This document shows, piece after piece, positions 33,508-43,785 of a stretch of DNA of 64,000 nt (position 1 is its first letter; each line of letters starts with the position of its first letter). The translations under genes were made by a program, and so were the position numbers. Location: positions 19,473,104 to 19,537,103 of the forward strand of contig CM033402.1 of the NCBI GenBank assembly GCA_019426215.1, read 5' to 3'. The notes under the pieces are model-generated. The model saw only the letters and a program-made list of their open reading frames with translations, was not told the DNA's origin and did no database searches. This DNA is from Buddleja alternifolia. Its lineage: Eukaryota; Streptophyta; Magnoliopsida; Lamiales; Scrophulariaceae.

Positions 33508-33930
33508 CTAACGGTCGATGAAAAAATAAATACACATCTTAACCGTGAATAGAGCCTGAAAAGCATTTAAATTTATGTCGAAGCCTAATTCGGTGAACCG
33601 AGAAACAAAACCTTCAAAGAAGGTAAAACACGTAGGGGTTAACTGGATTATACAAATGTGATAATGAGCTAGGATTTCCCCAAAAGGCTTATGGTAGGGA
33701 AATGTTAACCCCGAACGAAAATACTCTGAGTAAAGGGTCACATGCCCCTCGGGAGGACCTAAGATTCGCCAACTCGGTACAGGCACTAGAAACTCAAAGT
33801 CCACCGGGGTGTCCTCAAAGAGGGCTAACAGTTCGACTTCAGTGATGGTGGAATCACAAGAGTAAAAAATGAGACCCTCGCTATCGGGGGATAGAAAGCA
33901 CCTTACACCTGCAAAAGATAGGGGGTCCAA
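33508..33930 (-). CDS. Antisense ORF of the gypsy element (Transposase_28-like)
   Basis: A 140-aa minus-strand frame contains VPVPSWRILGPPEGHVTLYS, EYFRSGLTFPYHKPFGEILA and QLTPTCFTFFEGFV. This pattern is familiar from plant proteins labelled putative gypsy-type transposon (Transposase_28), including a hydrophobic, Phe-rich C-terminus. It lies opposite to gag and protease in the 3' part of the element, where Tat-lineage elements are known to carry extra, sometimes antisense, ORFs. The N-terminal Met may be internal. Function is unknown, and it may be a remnant of a longer ORF extending upstream. Confidence 0.6.
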   Translation of the reverse strand: MDPLSFAGVRCFLSPDSEGLIFYSCDSTITEVELLALFEDTPVDFEFLVPVPSWRILGPPEGHVTLYSEYFRSGLTFPYHKPFGEILAHYHICIIQLTPTCFTFFEGFVSRFTELGFDINLNAFQALFTVKMCIYFFIDR

Positions 33931-34084
33931 TTAACAACAAGTCCAAAATAGATGTTATCTAGAATGATAGCACGCAAACACACAAAGGGACTTAATCAAA
34001 AACAAGCAAGGGTCGACCCGACTTCGACGTCACGACCTTAAGCATACCCCCGGGGCAAATTGAACCGGAGGAAAATAAACCCAC

Positions 34085-34200
34085 GTGCCTTGCAGGCACC
34101 GAGGGCCTCGCGACTAGCCACGAGGCACCGAGTGCATCGCACCACCAGCGCAGGCACTGAGTGCCTCGCAACAAGCCGAGAGGCACCGAGTGCCTCACGA
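34085..34200. repeat. Short tandem repeats, gaggcaccgagtgcctcg unit
   Basis: The phrase gaggcaccgagtgcctcgc recurs four times in about 115 bp with small changes. A single related copy lies at about 33035-33055 in the same element. Confidence 0.8.
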
Positions 34201-34701
34201 CATCGGGGGAACTGAGGTCATTTCCTGGCGCCCTCTCCTCTATTCATCAAGTGATGCTCGCCACACCACAAGATAAAAGCCAACGGCCCTTATAAGAGTG
34301 CTCCTTGAGGGCGGAGATGTCATAGGTCAAATCAATAAAAATGAGGGTAGAAGAGCAAGCTATCTCCTGAGCTTATCATGGCACCATATAAAAAAAATGG
34401 GGGGAAGCAAATGCAAATAATACTATATTTACCTTGGTCACCTTGGCTTTTGTCCATTGTAGGCTAAAGGTGAGAGCTCCTAGAGAGAGACTTTCCTAAG
34501 AGAAGAATTTTGAAAAAGTATGAGGATGTGAATGAGTATCGTGGGTTAAATACCAACAACCCATCCACTTTACAGAAAAAGAGGGTGAAGGGCTTTTATG
34601 CCCCACTACCCAATATAAATTAAAGCTAAATGGCACTGCCTGAGCGGAATTACTTCTACTCCCGGGTATCCCACCCAGAAAACCAGGGAGTGGGGGGATT
34701 A

Positions 34702-35198
34702 TGATATGCACCAAAAATGTCTAAGGGCATTATAGTAATAAAACATGACCCCCGCTCAGGTCGGGGCACCACCCGTGGGTTAAAATCTGCGGGTAACATA
34801 CTAATCAAACCCAAAAGGGTTGACGACCCGTTAAGAATACCTTGTCTATTTTATTAGTCTAAGGGTTATATTATTAAGCCTCATGGGCTACTAACAAAGC
34901 TAAACCCACGGCCCATGGCCCACTGTCAGCTCCATATAAATACCTTAGAGGAGCTGGGAAAGGCTCATTATCTACTCTTTCCAGAAAAATCCACGGGCAA
35001 GAACTGAGAGTAAAACCACAAAAGAACTACGAACTGACTTGATCCCACATACATCAGGTACGTAGGCAGCTCGCTACATTCGAGTGCAGTCTATACATTA
35101 ACCAACTCCCAACCTAGTTTGTCGTGCATTGGATCGGTTCCACTACCCCACGTGGTCAACACATGACATTCAACGACTGACGATTTTAACCATCATCA
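34702..35198 (+). repeat. 3' LTR of the gypsy element
   Basis: The LTR starts tgatatgcacc after the polypurine tract and ends accatcatca. It is followed by the target duplication aacat (35199-35203). Confidence 0.95.
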
Positions 35199-35203
35199 AA
35201 CAT

Positions 35204-36028
35204 CAATAAAGAACCCAATATATGACCATCTCAAAAATTAAAAATTAATTTCACGAACCAATTTTTCACTTGAAACATTTTGAGAATCATAGTTTAAAAT
35301 ATTTGGGGTGTCAACTTGTGGTGGCCATGATTTCTCATATTATGAAAATCTTGAACCTAATCTATTATGGAGACTAATTTAAGCCTAAATAATTTGATAT
35401 GTTTTTTGGAGGATACAAAACCCAAGTTCTTTTTTTTTTTTTTGCCTTGCTGAGAGCGAAAAGGAACGAAGGCAGAAGTTCGGTAAGAAGAAGCTAAAAT
35501 TTAGTTTTCATTTTTGACTTTTTGTTTTAGTTTATTATTTTAGTTTTTAATGCTGAATTTACGTGCATTTTGACCAAAGTTAAATCTGTTGGGGCCCATG
35601 TCTTTTTTGTTGGAATGGAATTATAAATATTTAACTATTTATTGGTGCATATTTTCCAACAAAAACATAAAAAACGGATTGGGTGGACGGGGATTGAGAC
35701 ATTTAATATCCAGTAGTAGGTTTAATTTGAATTAACTTTTTTGACAAAGACAAAAGAATTATATCATAAATCGATCTCAAACTGTCTGAACTGATTTGGC
35801 TGGATCCAAGGTTAGGGTGGTTGTGTACATCTTTCTAACTACTTGCCTGGAAAATTCCAAATAATTTTGGTTAGCAAGGAAAAAAGCATAAAAAAGACAA
35901 AATCAAAATTCACCATATTTTATTTAAATATTACTATGTGGAACATGTAACATATCACCAGGAAAGTTGTTATAGTATGTATTAATTACCTAAATTAGCG
36001 TCCATATTTTAACAAAGTTGTCAAAATT
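35204..36028. other. AT-rich intergenic sequence, no gene seen
   Basis: No sustained ORF, RNA gene or repeat structure was recognised apart from a poly-T run near 35430. It would have been contiguous with 24881 before the gypsy insertion. Confidence 0.5.
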
Positions 36029-36042
36029 AAAAGACATAAGGT

Positions 36043-36241
36043 ACCCAAAACCTGTTGGTATAATGATATTCATTTTTCATTTTATGTGAGAGGTCCTGGG
36101 TTCGAATCCAAGCTGCCACAAGTTGTGGCCCTCTCCTTCATGGTGCTAGATAGAATCTTTATGGCTCAAGATTATAACTGTCAACCTGGGTTTGTCGAAC
36201 TAGATATTTAAGGTATTCTCTGTTATCTTGAATGAAAAAGA
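36043..36241 (+). mobile_element. tRNA-derived SINE
   Basis: A good RNA polymerase III B box (GGTTCGAATCC) lies at about 36109-36119, with a weaker A-box-like tggtataatg at about 36056. The body ends in an A-rich tail (gaaaaagaaaaag). Imperfect 14-bp target duplications, aaaagacataaggt (36029-36042) and aaaagacatgaggt (36242-36255), flank it. The length of about 199 bp is usual for plant SINEs. Confidence 0.85.
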
Positions 36242-36255
36242 AAAAGACATGAGGT

Positions 36256-36737
36256 GATAAGAAATGACATATAGCATTACTTTTTTATTTGTTGCCATTT
36301 CCCACGACCTGCGGGCGGGTGTGGATATGCGAGGCAAACTTACAAATTTTTGTTCCAAATAAATATTTTGGCATATTTCGTTGTGAGTTTAGGAAATATT
36401 TTCCAAGACGCTATTCACTTGTGCTATGCACATTACGTGTTCGACGTAGTGTGAAAACGAAATTATTCAAAGACAATTTTGTTTCGGGTGGAAAGATGCC
36501 ATAAAATCTCCATATTTTCTTGTTAATTTTGAATCATATCGGATCCACCGGTAATTTACAATGTCGACTCTAAACAAGGGTTCCATTATCAGTAAGTTAC
36601 ACTTCTAGTTGCCACAAGCCATGTTTTTATTAGTTTTACTCACGTGGTAAGGCTCAAGCCTCACATCTCATGTGTTTTTGGATTTAAATTCCAATTATAT
36701 TTGAATTTTGGCTACTTGAAGAATTCTTGTTTGAGTA
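36256..36737. other. Intergenic sequence, no gene seen
   Basis: A 71-codon frame at 36289-36504 has no recognised similarity. Nothing else is supported here. Confidence 0.4.
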
Positions 36738-36742
36738 TCATT

Positions 36743-37800
36743 TGTTGGATATTAGTTATGAAAAGTGTGTTAGACACGACTTTTGCATATGAAATTCAAA
36801 CACCGTAAGTATCCGGGATACGAAATATTATTGGATAATATTAATCTACGTTTCGAGTAGATGAGTTTAGCATTTCGAATTTCTCAAATCGGATTAAAAA
36901 CGAATGAGAAATTAAGTGCTAAAGTGTGGTGTTTGAAGTGGGTTATCCCACATGGAATATGGATCAAAGTTTAGGATGGTTTATAAACCATTGCCTTGAA
37001 ATTAAGGGTTAGCCCTTTGGGTCATAAGATTTTTTTGGGTTTTGTGAGGGGGAAGGACCTAGCCATGGTCCGGTCCACCACACCCGCGCGCTCGCCGCCG
37101 CCGCCGTCCGTCCGCCCGCCCGGACCGGGCTCAAGCTAGGGTCATGGGTCGTGGGTCTTGGGCTTTGGACAAGGATAGGGCTTGAATTGCATTGGGCTTG
37201 CAATATATTAATTTTTTGGAGAAAATTAATTCCACAAAATAAACCTCTTGATCCATCAACCAAAATTGGGCCTGAATAAAATTGTTGGTCACTTTTTTAT
37301 TCAAATCTGAATGGACCTTCTAGAAGATCCAACGTTCGAATGTTGCACCCCTAACGTTCGAACGTTGGTCCTGACCGTTGGATTTTTCTGTTACAAGCCA
37401 ACGTTCGAACGTTGGCAGCAGAAACTGTCCTGCTGTTTCAAGTCAGAATTGAAGGTGATTCAATGCCCCTATTTAATTTTTTCTGATTTTGGAGGCTATA
37501 TAAAGCCCCCTCCAACTGAATGGAAAGACCCACCAAGCATTCCATTGCTTACAATTTCTCTCATTCTCATATATTCTCTCTCTCAAGAGTTCTAAGTTGC
37601 CTAAAGTTCGGTGGTTCTAAATTCGAAGTGGTCTCGTTTTTAGAACGTATATCGTTGTATCTTGGGACGTTTATTACATATACCTGTACTACCTAGGCGG
37701 GGCAATTTAGCAAGGATAGAGAGTTCTCTCTCGCCTCGATATAATTTTTTTTTCTCCTCTATTATCTGTTTTGATACGTTTGTGAAGTTTTAAACCAACA
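36743..37800 (+). repeat. 5' LTR of the copia element
   Basis: It runs from tgttggatattag to tgaagttttaaaccaaca. It contains three AACGTTCGAACGTT-type palindromes (about 37328-37412) and a TATA box (ctatataaag, 37496-37505) downstream of them. The usual initiator-Met primer site is not obvious after its end (agcttaacgctaaat). Confidence 0.95.
37497..37503 (+). promoter_or_regulatory. TATA box of the copia 5' LTR
   Basis: TATATAA within ggctatataaagcc, repeated at 43475-43481 in the 3' LTR. It follows the palindrome array by about 85 bp, the usual U3 arrangement. Confidence 0.75.
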
Positions 37801-37850
37801 AGCTTAACGCTAAATACTGTTTTGTTGTTCAAAAGCTGTCACTTGTTCAA

Positions 37851-38945
37851 ATGGCTAATATGGGAGATGTTGATGGCACTACTCTTGACTTCGGTCTTGG
37901 ACCGGGTGCTAGTCTAGGTCTCGGTATTGGCTCCGGTGGAGGTTCTAGATTTGGTTCCGGTTCAGGGCTGGGTCTTGCCTCCGGATTTGGCATTGGCTCT
38001 AGTGGGGGTGCCAGGCTAGGTTCTGGTTCAGGGCTGGACCCTGGTTCCGGTTCTGGCTCGGCTCTAGTCTTTCCATTTGCTCCAATGGCTAATCCAGTTA
38101 TACCGGCGCAGGCTGAAAAGCCGACGAAGTTCAGCGGGGCTGACTTCAAGAGGTGGCAGCAAAAGATGCTGTTTTACCTCACGACTCTTAGCATGGCAAG
38201 GTACTTAAGGGAAGATACTCCCTATGTCCCAGCTGAGTCAACTGATAGTCAACTGAGGATGGCATATGATGCCTGGATTAATGGTGATTTCCTTTGCAGG
38301 AATTACCTACTCAGTGGATTAAGTGATTCGCTTTACAGCGTGTATATAGAGGTAAAGACTGCCAAAAGCCTCTAGGAGGCACTGGACAGGAAGTACAGAA
38401 CTGAGGACGCCGGACTGAAGAAGTTCGTGGTCGCAAAGTTCATAGACTTCAAAATGGTGGACTCTAAGTCCGTGAGAAGCCAAGTCCAAGAGCTTCAGAT
38501 AATATAATTCATGAATTTCATGCTGAGGACATGGCTTTGAGTGAATCTTTCCAAGAAGCTTCTATCATTGAGAAGTTACCGCCGTCTTGGAGAGATTTCA
38601 AGAATTACTTGAAGCACAAGCGAAAGGAGATGAGTCTAGAAGACTTGGTCGTCCGACTCAGAATTGAGGAAAGACAACCGGGTTTCTGACAAGAGGCCTC
38701 CTGTGCAGGCGATGGCTAACATCGCAGAGATTCCGGAAAGCTCAAACCGGAAACAAAAGTTTCAAGGGAAGTCCAAAGGGAACTCCCAGAAAAAGAAAGG
38801 AAAGTTGAAACAGGGAGACGGCTGTTACAACTGTGGCCAACCTGGTCACTGGGCTAGAGACTGCAAAGAGCCCAAGAAAAATAAGTCGCAAGGGCAAGGT
38901 TCTGGTAATAATCAGAACAAAGGCAAGAATCAAGTGCAGAACTAG
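37851..38945 (+). pseudogene. Copia gag with Gly/Ser-rich N-terminus, broken
   Basis: ATG 37851 opens a frame whose first about 75 residues are mostly Gly/Ser repeats (LGLGIGSGGG, RFGSGSGLGLASGFGIGSSGG). The copia gag core follows: KPTKFSGADFKRWQQKMLFY (about residues 87-106). TAG at 38373-38375 replaces a Trp. A frameshift near 38500 and an extra base near 38670 follow. The zinc knuckle CYNCGQPGHWARDC is intact at about 38824-38865. A TAG (38943-38945) ends gag in the same frame as pol, so gag and pol are separated by one stop codon only. Confidence 0.9.
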
Positions 38946-40370
38946 GTGCACTTGGCCGAAGATGATGTCAAGGGCATCAATGAGATGATCGACGATCTGT
39001 CTGACCACCAGGTACCGATCGATCTGAATGATCTTGATCTCACTGCCGTCGTGTTTGAAGCCAATCTGGCAGACAACCCGAGGGAGTGGTTCATAGATAC
39101 TGGGGCTACTCGCCACATCTGTTCCGACAGAGATGCTTTATCGTCCTATTCCCCAACTGATGGACGAAGATTGTTTATAGGAAACTCAGCCACATCACCA
39201 GTGGTTGGAATGGGGAAAGTTGTGCTGAAGATGACTTCAGGCAAAGAACTGACATTGACTGAAGTTCTGCATGTTCCGGAGATTCGCAAGAATTTGGTAT
39301 CCGGTTCGGCTTTGGTCAAAAATAGGTTCAAGATAGTCTTCGAGGCTGATAGACTTTCTTTAACAAAGAGAGGATTTTACGTAGGAAAAGGTTACCTTGA
39401 GCAAGGCCTTTTCAAGATGAATGTAATGAATGTAATCCGCTCTGTTGTAATTGAAAATGAAAGCAATAAAAGTATTGAGAATTGTGTTTATTTGCTTGAG
39501 TATTCTAATTTGTGGCATGTTAGATTAGGACATGTAAATTATAATACTATTCGAAGATTGGTCAACTATAACTTATTACCAACTTTTAAAGTTGAAAATG
39601 AACATAAATGTGAAATTTGTGTTGAGGCAAAACTAGTCAAACAACCGTTTCCTTCAGTGGAAAGAAACACCGCACCTCTAGAACTTATTCACAGTGACAT
39701 CTGTGATTTGAAGTTCGTGCAAACTAGAGGTGGGAAAAAGTATTTCATTACATTCATAGATGATTGCACAAAGTATTGTTATGTGTATTTACTAAGAAGT
39801 AAAGACGAAATGCTTGGAGCGTTTACACATTACAAAACGGAAGTTGAAAATCAATTTGAAAAAAGGATAAAAGCTATCCGAAGTGATAAAGGTGGAGAAT
39901 ACGGAGCGCCTTTTGATGAATTTTGTACCAACTTTGGAATAATTCATCAAACGACGGCACCATACTCACCTCAATCAAATGGCATTGCTGAACGCAAGAA
40001 TCGCACTCTCAATAAATGATGAATGCGATGTTGCTAAATTCTGGATTACCGCAGAATTTGTGGGGGGAGGCGATCCTCTCTGCAAATTATATCCTTAACA
40101 AGATTCCCCACAAAAGTAGGAGTGAGACTCCGTACGAACTTTGGAAAGGTCAAAAGCCTTCTTACAAGTACCTCAAAGTGTGGGGGTGTTTGGCTAAGGT
40201 AGAAATACCCAAACCCAAACAAGTTAAGGTAGGGCCTAAGACTATTGATTGCATATTCATATGTTATGCACTTAATAGTAGCGCCTATCGATTTCTGGTA
40301 CATAAATCAGAAATATCTGAGATTCATGAAGGTACTATCATGGAATCTAGAAATGCTTCGTTTTTCTAGG
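38946..40370 (+). pseudogene. Copia protease and integrase
   Basis: The 357-codon open part (38946-40019) carries the protease motif [14 protein letters not shown] (39088-39129), the integrase zinc-binding HHCC region ([11 protein letters not shown] then CEICVEAK, 39510-39635), and the integrase catalytic Asp residues in HSDICD (39690) and [10 protein letters not shown] (39875-39905). The Glu lies in [12 protein letters not shown] (39978-40013). A frameshift at 40014 moves to the frame 40016-40369 (WGEAILSANYILNKIPHKS, VWGCLAKV). That frame ends in TAG at 40367-40369. The rest of the integrase tail is frame-shifted. Confidence 0.92.
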
Positions 40371-40529
40371 ATGTCTTTCCAAGTAAGGAAAGAAACGAGA
40401 AAGTTCCTCTTAAATGAACATTTGATGAGTCTACGAGTAGTTTTAATTCCGGGGATGAAGAACCACGTCGTAGCAAAAGGGCAAGAGTTCCAAAATCATT
40501 TGGTCCCAATTTTGTATCATATACATTAG

Positions 40530-41885
40530 AAGGGGAGCCAAGAACGATTAAGGAAGCTATGTCCGGTCCAGATGCTCAACTCTGGAAAGAGGCTATTAAT
40601 AGTGAAATCGAGTCTATTTTACACAACCATACCTGGAGTTGGTTGATCTTCCAAAGGGAAGTAAGCCTTTAGGCTGTAAATGGATTCCAAAGAGAAAGTA
40701 TAAGACTGATGGAACTATTGATAAGTGTAAGGCCCGTTTGGTAGTCAAAGGATACCGACAAACGGAAGTTCTTGATTTCTTCGATACTTATTCTCCAGTA
40801 ACGAGAATAACATCCATAAGATTATTCATCGCTATTGCCGCGTTGCATAACCTTGAGATACATCAAATGGATGTTAAGACTGCGTTTCTGAACGGAGAAT
40901 TAGATGAAGAAATATATATGGAACAACCCGAGGGGTATGTTGCTCCTAGAAAGGAGAAGAAAGTGTGTAAACTTGTAAAGTCGCTATACAGACTTAAACA
41001 AGCGCCAAAGCAGTGGCATGAAAATTTTGATAGCACGATGTTATCAAATGGTTTCAAGATCAACAAATGTGATCAATGCGTGTATGTTAGACAAACACAT
41101 AACGCATACGTCATAGTGTGTCTATATGTAGACGACATGTTGATAATGGGTAGTAATCATGAAATCATCATGAATACTAAAGGAATGTTAAAGAAGAACT
41201 TTGACATGAAGGATATGGGACTTGCAGACGTCATCTTAGGAATTAAAATCCTGAGGACTTCTGAAGGATTAGTCTTATCGCAATCTCATTACGTTGAGAC
41301 GACTTTGGAAAGGTTCCTTCCAAGCGATAGTGCACCAGTCAAGACGCCAGTGGATTTGAACGTTCATCTACGCAAAAACCATGGAGAACCTGTATCGCAG
41401 TTAGAATATGCTAGGGTCATTGGGAGTCTAATGTATATCATGAATTGTACTCGCCCTGATCTAGCTTATTCTATGAGCAAGTTGAGTAGGTTCACGAGTA
41501 ATCCTAGTGTAGAGCATTGGAATGATTTAACTAGAGTTCTTAAGTATTTAAAGTATACTAAAGATTATGGATTACACTACTCAAGATATCCAGCTGTAAT
41601 AGAGGGATACAACGATGCTAATTGGATATCAGACACGAACGATTCTAAGTCCACAAGTGGGTATGTATTTACCGTTGGTGGAGGAGCAGTGTCGTGGAAA
41701 TCTTCTAAGCAAACTTGCATAGCCCGTTCCACGATGGAATCAGAATTCATAGCTTTAGATAAAGCTGGTGAAGAAGCTGAGTGGCTAAGAAATTTCTTAG
41801 AAGATGTTCCCTGTTGGGAAAAACCTGTGCCTTCGATTTTGATTCATTGCGATAGTATGTCGGCAATTGGAAGGGCACAGAGTAG

Positions 41886-41921
<36 letters not shown>

Positions 41922-42075
41922 GCATAACACCATTAAGCAGTTGATCTCTAACGGGATTATTTCCATTGATTATGTGAAATCAAAGGAGAATATTGCAGAT
42001 CCTTTGACGAAAGGATTGCCTAGAGATCAAATATACAGCCTATCAAGAGGAATGAGATTAAAGTCTACAATTTAA
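40530..42075 (+). CDS. Copia reverse transcriptase and RNase H, open frame
   Basis: The open frame 40639-42075 (478 aa) covers nearly all of RT and all of RNase H. RT motifs include [14 protein letters not shown] (about residues 12-25), [31 protein letters not shown] and the catalytic CLYVDDMLI (about residues 166-174). RNase H follows with [50 protein letters not shown] and [12 protein letters not shown]. Similarity begins slightly upstream near 40530. As part of a polyprotein it has no start of its own. Because gag and integrase upstream are broken, it is unlikely to be expressed as in a functional element. Confidence 0.92.
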
Positions 42076-42637
42076 GAATGGACACAGCGGTAACCCAACC
42101 ATGTTGACTGGAGATCCCAAGATCATGGTTCAATGGGACAACTAAGTTGTGAAAATTCAGTAAGGCACTTAGGAGTTTTAACTCCAAACCCATTGCATAG
42201 GATAAAGAAGTGCATCCTACAAATGTAGCAAAGGCTAAGTTTGGAACTTTTAATGATTCCTATACTGTCATGAAAAACGAAGTGGAGTATGGTAGGATAC
42301 TCTTAGATAGGAGATCACCTATGTAAGTGTGAGGTGTAGGCCGCCTCAACATTGAGTAAAATGTAAACACTTATGAATTCAAGAAGGGGTGCCACGGCCA
42401 AAATGGACCCAACAGTGAGAACTAAAGCAATTGAGAATTTATCATGTGAATATCATTGTCTGGTTTTACACGAACGGCTGACCAATTCAAGACATCATGT
42501 TCATTGGGGAGCCTAGTAAATCCGATGATATCTCACTAAGAAAGGTTCAAAGCCAAAAGCCACTTTTTCTGATGTGATAAATTTTCGTCTGAACTCTTGA
42601 GATCATGCATTGCATTAATTTCACTCGTGTGGGGGAT
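42076..42637 (+). other. 3' untranslated part and polypurine tract of the copia element
   Basis: No ORF is present. The region ends in gtgtgggggat directly before the LTR start, the polypurine tract. The distance of about 560 bp between pol and LTR is long for a copia element. Confidence 0.75.
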
Positions 42638-43780
42638 TGTTGGATATTAGTTATGAAAAGTGTGTTAGACATGACTTTTGCATATGAAATTCGAACACCG
42701 TAAGTATCCGGGATACGAAATATTATTGGATAATATTAATCTACGTTTCGAGTAGATGAGTTTAGCATTTCGAATTTCTCAAATCGGATTAAAAACGAAT
42801 GAGAAATTAAGTGCTAAAGTGGGGTGTTTGAAGTGGGTTATCCCACATGGAATATGGATCAAAGTTTGGGATGGTTTATAAACCATTGCCTTGAAACTAA
42901 GGGTTGGCCCTTTGGGTCATAAGATTTTTGTGTGCTTTGTGAAGGGGAAGGACCTAGCCATGGTCCGGTCCACCACACGCGCACGCGCGCCGCCGCCGCC
43001 GTCCTTCCGCCCGCCCGGACCGGACCGGGCTCGGGCTCGGGTCCGAGTCGTGGGTCGTAGGTCTTGGGTCTTGGGCTTTGGGCTTTGGACAAGGATAGGG
43101 CTTGAATTGTATTGGGCTCTGAGCATTGGGCTTGGGCTTGCAATATATTAATTTTTTGGAGAAAATTAATTCCACAAAATAAACCTCTTGATCCATCAAC
43201 CAAAATTGGGCTTTAATTAAATTGGGCCTGAATAAAATTGTTGGCCACTTTTTTATTCAAATCTGAATGGACCTTCTAGAAGATCCAACGTTCGAACGTT
43301 GCACCCCTAACGTTCGAACGTTGGTCCTGACCGTTGGATTTTTCTGTTACAAGCCAACGTTCGAACGTTGAGGGTGCAACGTTCGAACGTTGGCAGCAGA
43401 AACTGTCCTACTGTTTCAAGTCAGAATTGAAGGTGATTCAATGCCCCTATTTAATTTTTTCTGATTTTGGAGGCTATATAAAGCCCCCTCCAGCTGAATG
43501 GAAAGACCCACCAAGCATTCCATTGCTTACAATTTCTCTCATTCTCATATATTCTCTCTCTCAAGAGTTCTAAGTTGCCTAAAGTTCGGTGGTTCTAAAT
43601 TCGAAGTGGTCTCGCTTTTAGAACGTATATCGTTGTATCTTGGGACGTTTATTGCATATACCCGTACCACCTAGGCGGGGCAATTTAGCGTTAAGGATAG
43701 AGAGTTCTCTCTCGCCTCGATATAATCTTTTTTCTCCTCTATGATCTGTTTTGATACGTTTGTGAAGTTTTGAACCAACA
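42638..43780 (+). repeat. 3' LTR of the copia element
   Basis: It matches the 5' LTR but is 85 bp longer, partly from an extra palindrome unit (gagggtgcaacgttcgaacg, about 43368-43395) and extra ggtcttggg-type repeats near 43040-43130. The TATA box is at 43475-43481. The target duplication tcatt follows. Confidence 0.95.
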
Positions 43781-43785
43781 TCATT

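Larger units (their letters stand above)
30621..34690. repeat. Long non-coding 3' part of the gypsy element
   Basis: About 4 kb without sense-strand pol similarity. It holds several short tandem repeat arrays, a short C-run at 31691-31701, one convincing antisense ORF (33508-33930) and a polypurine tract (gagtggggggatta) just before the 3' LTR. Long 3' non-coding regions with tandem repeats are known in Tat-lineage gypsy elements. Confidence 0.7.
24887..35198 (+). mobile_element. Ty3/gypsy retrotransposon (Tat/Retand-like) lacking RT and integrase
   Basis: Two 497-bp LTRs (24887-25383 and 34702-35198) bound the element. The 5-bp target duplication aacat is at 24882-24886 and 35199-35203. Inside are gag, an aspartic protease segment, and then about 4 kb without recognisable reverse transcriptase, RNase H or integrase, but with an antisense ORF and short tandem repeats. 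A nested LTR element splits gag at 26120. It is complete at its ends but defective, and would need enzymes from another element. Confidence 0.9.
36743..43780 (+). mobile_element. Full-length Ty1/copia element with both LTRs
   Basis: LTRs at 36743-37800 (1058 bp) and 42638-43780 (1143 bp) are flanked by target duplications tcatt (36738-36742 and 43781-43785). The inside follows the gag, protease, integrase, RT, RNase H order of Ty1/copia. The LTRs are very similar, so it is one of the younger insertions here. The gag and integrase frames are already broken while RT-RNase H is open. Confidence 0.97.

Noticed and set aside
36100..36125. B box GGTTCGAATCC taken as a tRNA gene
   Set aside because: No cloverleaf or proper A box can be formed, and the surrounding 199-bp unit with A-rich tail and 14-bp duplications is a SINE.
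37847..38149. 100-codon minus-strand Pro/Glu-rich ORF
   Set aside because: Mirror image of the Gly/Ser repeat of copia gag.
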